A DNA stretch of 7,434 nucleotides from DATIRA01 sp964553405. Its GTDB lineage: Bacteria > Pseudomonadota > Gammaproteobacteria > Steroidobacterales > Steroidobacteraceae. Position 1 is the first letter of the stretch; each line of letters opens with the position of its first letter. The notes beneath the pieces are model-generated. The model was not told the DNA's origin. It saw only the letters and a list, made by a program, of their open reading frames with translations, and did no database searches. Shown here piece after piece: positions 4,812-7,434 of the stretch. Position numbers and translations under genes: made by a program. The stretch spans positions 1 through 7,434 of the forward strand of contig CAZKLS010000123.1 in assembly GCA_964553405.1 (NCBI GenBank), in the 5' to 3' direction.

Positions 4812-6728
4812 TCAGTGCTGCGGCGCGGGCTGCCCCGAGGGGGCCTCGCCGTCCAGCCGCGGTCTCGGACTGCTGCCGGGACTCGACGTGTCCTTGTCCT
4901 CCCAGTCCGCCGGCGGCCGGGGATCGCGACCTTCCATGATGTCGCGGATCTGCGCCTCGTCGATGGTCTCGTAACGGACCAGCGCATCCGCCATCTTGTG
5001 CAGCTTCTCGCTCTCGCGGCCCAGGATGTCCCTTGCCCGCTTGTAGTTCGTGTCGATCAGGCGCCGCACCTCCTCGTCGATCGCGTGCGCGGTGACGTCC
5101 GACACCTGCTTGTGCTGCGTGACCGACCGGCCGAGGAACACCTCGCCGTCGTCCTCGCTGTAGGTCTGCGGGCCGAGCCGGTCCGACAGCCCCCACTTCG
5201 TGACCATGTTGCGGGCCAGCTCGGTCGCGCGTTCGATGTCGTTCGACGCGCCGGTCGTGACGGACTCGGGCCCGAACACCATTTCCTCGGCGACGCGTCC
5301 ACCGAACAGCGTGGCGATCTTGCTCTCGAGCTGCCGCTTGCTGGTGCTGTAGCGGTCCGCCTCCGGCAGGAACATCGTGACGCCCAGCGCCCGGCCGCGC
5401 GGGATGATCGTGACCTTGTAGACCGGGTCGTGATCCGGCACGTTCAGGCCGACGATCGCGTGACCCGCCTCGTGATAGGCCGTGAGCTTCTTCTCCTTCT
5501 CGTCCATGACCATGGACTTGCGCTCGGCGCCCATCATGATCTTGTCCTTGGCGCGCTCGAACTCCTCCATCGTCACGGTGCGGCGGTTGGCGCGGGCCGC
5601 GAACAGCGCCGCCTCGTTGACCAGGTTCGCGAGGTCCGCACCGGAGAAGCCGGGCGTGCCGCGCGCGATGATCGAGGGCTTGACGTCCTCCGACAGCGGC
5701 AGCTTGCGCATGTGCACCTTGAGGATCTGCTCCCGGCCGCGCACGTCGGGCAACGGCACCACGACCTGCCGGTCGAAACGGCCTGGCCTGAGCAGCGCCG
5801 GGTCGAGCACGTCGGGCCGGTTCGTGGCCGCGATGACGATGACGCCCTCGTTGCCCTCGAAACCGTCCATCTCCACCAGCAACTGGTTCAGCGTCTGCTC
5901 GCGCTCGTCGTGCCCGCCGCCGAGCCCGGCGCCGCGGTGGCGGCCGACCGCGTCGATCTCGTCGATGAAGATGATGCAGGGCGCGTGCTTCTTCGCCTGG
6001 TCGAACATGTCGCGGACGCGCGAGGCGCCCACGCCGACGAACATCTCGACGAAGTCCGAGCCGGAGATCGTGAAGAACGGCACCTTCGCCTCGCCGGCGA
6101 TGGCCTTCGCGAGCAGCGTCTTGCCGGTGCCCGGCGAGCCGACCATCAGCACGCCGCGCGGGATCTTGCCGCCGAGCTTCTGGAACTTGGAAGGATCCTT
6201 CAGGAAGTCGACGATCTCGCCGACCTCTTCCTTGGCCTCGTCCACGCCGGCCACGTCGGCGAACGTGACCGTCACCTGGTCCTCGTTCAGCAGCCGTGCC
6301 CGGCTCTTGCCGAAGGACATCGCGCCGCGCCCGCCCGCGCCGCCCTGCATCTGGCGCATGAAGTACACCCAGACGCCGATCAGCAGCAGGATCGGGAACG
6401 AGGAGATGAACAGCTGCATCAGGAACGACTGCCGCTCGGGCGGCGCCGCGCTGAAGGTCACCCCGTGCTGCTGCAGCGTGCCGATCAACGCCGAGTTGTC
6501 GGTCTCCGGGTTGTAGACCATGAACTGCTCGCCGCTCGAGCGCACGCCCGTGATGCGGTCGCCGCTGAAGGTGACCTGCGAGACCGTGCCGTCCTTCACC
6601 TGCTCGAGGAAGCTCGAGTACGGCAGCTCCCGCACCGCGCCGGGGCGCGAGCTGAAGTTGCTGACCACCGTCGCGAGCACGACGGCGATCACGATCCACA
6701 GGACGACGTTTTTGGCCAGATCGTTCAA
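4812..6728 (-). CDS. ftsH: ATP-dependent zinc metalloprotease FtsH
   Basis: FtsH is a hexameric inner-membrane AAA+ protease that removes misassembled membrane proteins and regulators such as LpxC and sigma-32 in E. coli. Counting from the TTG at 6728 (638 aa), helices lie at about 8-22 and 103-123 around a periplasmic domain. Other motifs are Walker A GSPGTGKT (197-204), pore motif Phe230-Val-Gly, Walker B IIFIDEID (252-259), arginine fingers Arg314 and Arg317, and zinc site HEAGH (His419, His423) with Asp497. All equal E. coli positions plus two. The tail is Pro/Ser-rich. I prefer TTG 6728 because it gives the familiar MNDLAKN start and has GAGGT 8 bases upstream. A GTG at 6758 would add 10 residues but has no ribosome site. 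rlmE precedes by 67 bases; in E. coli rlmE and ftsH form one heat-shock operon. Confidence 0.96.
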   Translation of the reverse strand: MNDLAKNVVLWIVIAVVLATVVSNFSSRPGAVRELPYSSFLEQVKDGTVSQVTFSGDRITGVRSSGEQFMVYNPETDNSALIGTLQQHGVTFSAAPPERQSFLMQLFISSFPILLLIGVWVYFMRQMQGGAGGRGAMSFGKSRARLLNEDQVTVTFADVAGVDEAKEEVGEIVDFLKDPSKFQKLGGKIPRGVLMVGSPGTGKTLLAKAIAGEAKVPFFTISGSDFVEMFVGVGASRVRDMFDQAKKHAPCIIFIDEIDAVGRHRGAGLGGGHDEREQTLNQLLVEMDGFEGNEGVIVIAATNRPDVLDPALLRPGRFDRQVVVPLPDVRGREQILKVHMRKLPLSEDVKPSIIARGTPGFSGADLANLVNEAALFAARANRRTVTMEEFERAKDKIMMGAERKSMVMDEKEKKLTAYHEAGHAIVGLNVPDHDPVYKVTIIPRGRALGVTMFLPEADRYSTSKRQLESKIATLFGGRVAEEMVFGPESVTTGASNDIERATELARNMVTKWGLSDRLGPQTYSEDDGEVFLGRSVTQHKQVSDVTAHAIDEEVRRLIDTNYKRARDILGRESEKLHKMADALVRYETIDEAQIRDIMEGRDPRPPADWEDKDTSSPGSSPRPRLDGEAPSGQPAPQH

Positions 6729-6795
6729 GGGTTTGGACCTCGGGTTCCGCTGCTGCACCGGCTGAAAATAGCGCCGTCAGCGTGCCGGAACGACA
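6729..6795 (-). other. rlmE-ftsH spacer with the ftsH ribosome-binding site
   Basis: This 67-base spacer contains GAGGT at about 6737-6741, eight bases before the proposed TTG start of ftsH. It also contains the alternative GTG (6756-6758), which lacks a ribosome site. I searched for sigma-70 and sigma-32 boxes: TATTTT is present near the middle, but no partner -35 box lies at a usable distance. There is no terminator. Co-transcription of ftsH with rlmE is the simplest reading. Confidence 0.5.
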
Positions 6796-7422
6796 CTACA
6801 CCAATCGATACCCGCGTGCCAGAACGTACACCTCGGCACTGCGGGCCCGGGAAGCTTTCGGCTTGCGCAGCTTCACGGTTTCAAACTGCCTGCGCAGGCG
6901 GGCGATGAGCGGCTGGAACTCCCGTCCCTGGAACACCTTCATCAGCAGGTCGCCGCCCGGCCTGAGCGCATGCGCGGCGAAGTCCACGGCCAGGTCCACC
7001 AGGTGCATGGAGCGGTCGTGGTCGACGTCCGCGATGCCCATCATGTTGGGGGCCATGTCGGACATTACAAGATCGGCCTTCTCCGCCCCCAGCGCCTCGA
7101 GCAGCTGCTCGAAGACGGCCTCCGACGAGAAGTCGCCCTCGATGAACTCCACGCCCGGTATCGCCGGCATCGGCAGCACGTCGAGCGCGATGACCCGTCC
7201 CTTGCCCCCGAGCAGCCGGGCAGCGTACTGGCTCCATCCGCCAGGCGCCGCGCCGAGGTCCACGACGGTCATCCCCGGCCGCAGCAGGCGGTCGCTGCGC
7301 TGGATCTCCTCCAGCTTGAACGCCGCACGCGATCGCCAGCCTTCCGCATGCGCGCGTTTCACATAAGGATCCGCGGCGTGCTCGGCCAGCCAGCGGGAGG
7401 AACTTTTGGTGCGGCGAGGCAT
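6796..7422 (-). CDS. rlmE: 23S rRNA (uridine-2552-2'-O)-methyltransferase RlmE
   Basis: RlmE (FtsJ/RrmJ) methylates the 2'-OH of U2552 in the A-loop of 23S rRNA using S-adenosylmethionine, late in 50S subunit assembly. The 208-aa product covers the whole family length (E. coli 209). The SAM-binding motif is VVDLGAAPGGWSQY (about 53-66), with Asp81 and Asp97 further along the fold. The catalytic Lys-Asp-Lys-Glu tetrad is present: Lys36 in AAFKL, Asp122 in SDMAPN, Lys162 in MKVFQG and Glu197 in SAEVYV. The ATG at 7422 yields MPRRTKSSSRWLAEH, close to the E. coli start. Only 12 bases of upstream DNA are visible (pyrimidine-rich, no ribosome site), so a slightly earlier start cannot be excluded. 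It is the first visible gene of the ftsH-folP-glmM block. Confidence 0.95.
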   Translation of the reverse strand: MPRRTKSSSRWLAEHAADPYVKRAHAEGWRSRAAFKLEEIQRSDRLLRPGMTVVDLGAAPGGWSQYAARLLGGKGRVIALDVLPMPAIPGVEFIEGDFSSEAVFEQLLEALGAEKADLVMSDMAPNMMGIADVDHDRSMHLVDLAVDFAAHALRPGGDLLMKVFQGREFQPLIARLRRQFETVKLRKPKASRARSAEVYVLARGYRLV

Positions 7423-7434
7423 TGGGGGAAGGGG

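Noticed and set aside
4759..6699. A 646-codon minus-strand frame overlapping ftsH in another phase
   Set aside because: It covers the same DNA as ftsH, which has every AAA+ and zinc-protease motif. The alternative translation is Arg/Gly/Ala-rich and matches nothing I know.
6729..6795. Heat-shock (sigma-32) promoter before ftsH
   Set aside because: I looked for CTTGAA- and CCCCAT-like boxes at 13-15 bp spacing and found none in the spacer. Any heat-shock promoter would lie upstream of rlmE, outside the window.
4320..6908. An 862-codon open frame on the plus strand
   Set aside because: It is antisense to ftsH, extending into folP and rlmE. Low-complexity Arg/His/Asp/Leu-rich translation, no motif, explained by the codon bias of the genuine genes.

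Overview
The window is a GC-rich stretch of housekeeping genes from a bacterial chromosome, almost certainly a gammaproteobacterium. Every supported gene lies on the minus strand, so transcription runs from high to low coordinates. The order in that direction is rlmE, ftsH, folP, glmM, tpiA, secG, tRNA-Leu(GAG), nuoA, nuoB and the start of nuoC. From memory, rlmE-ftsH-folP-glmM followed by secG and a tRNA-Leu(GAG) is the familiar gammaproteobacterial block. The nuo operon directly after secG/tRNA-Leu, and a NuoC with an EWxT...TGFSRGV-like segment, resemble Xanthomonadales and nearby high-GC lineages. This placement is inferred, not searched.

Region 1 (7422 down to 2586) holds rlmE (23S rRNA 2'-O-methyltransferase), ftsH (membrane AAA+ zinc protease), folP (dihydropteroate synthase) and glmM (phosphoglucosamine mutase). 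Gaps are short, and the glmM start codon overlaps the folP stop, so the block looks like one operon. All catalytic residues that I could place are present.

Region 2 (2585 down to 1174) begins with a 114-bp gap containing a plausible sigma-70-type promoter and a small leader hairpin. It continues with tpiA (triose-phosphate isomerase), secG (protein translocase subunit) and tRNA-Leu(GAG), and ends in a clear Rho-independent terminator just behind the tRNA.

Region 3 (1173 down to 1) is the head of the NADH dehydrogenase I (complex I) operon: a candidate extended -10 promoter, then nuoA, nuoB (GTG start overlapping nuoA) and the first 87 codons of nuoC, which runs off the left edge.

The genes serve unrelated core functions: rRNA modification, membrane proteolysis, folate, cell-wall precursor supply, glycolysis, secretion and respiration. 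I see no mobile element, CRISPR array, phage gene, toxin-antitoxin pair or unknown cassette, and no unexplained gap longer than about 115 bp. I found no evidence of a new biological system. The points worth a second look are start codons, local regulation and one motif substitution in GlmM.
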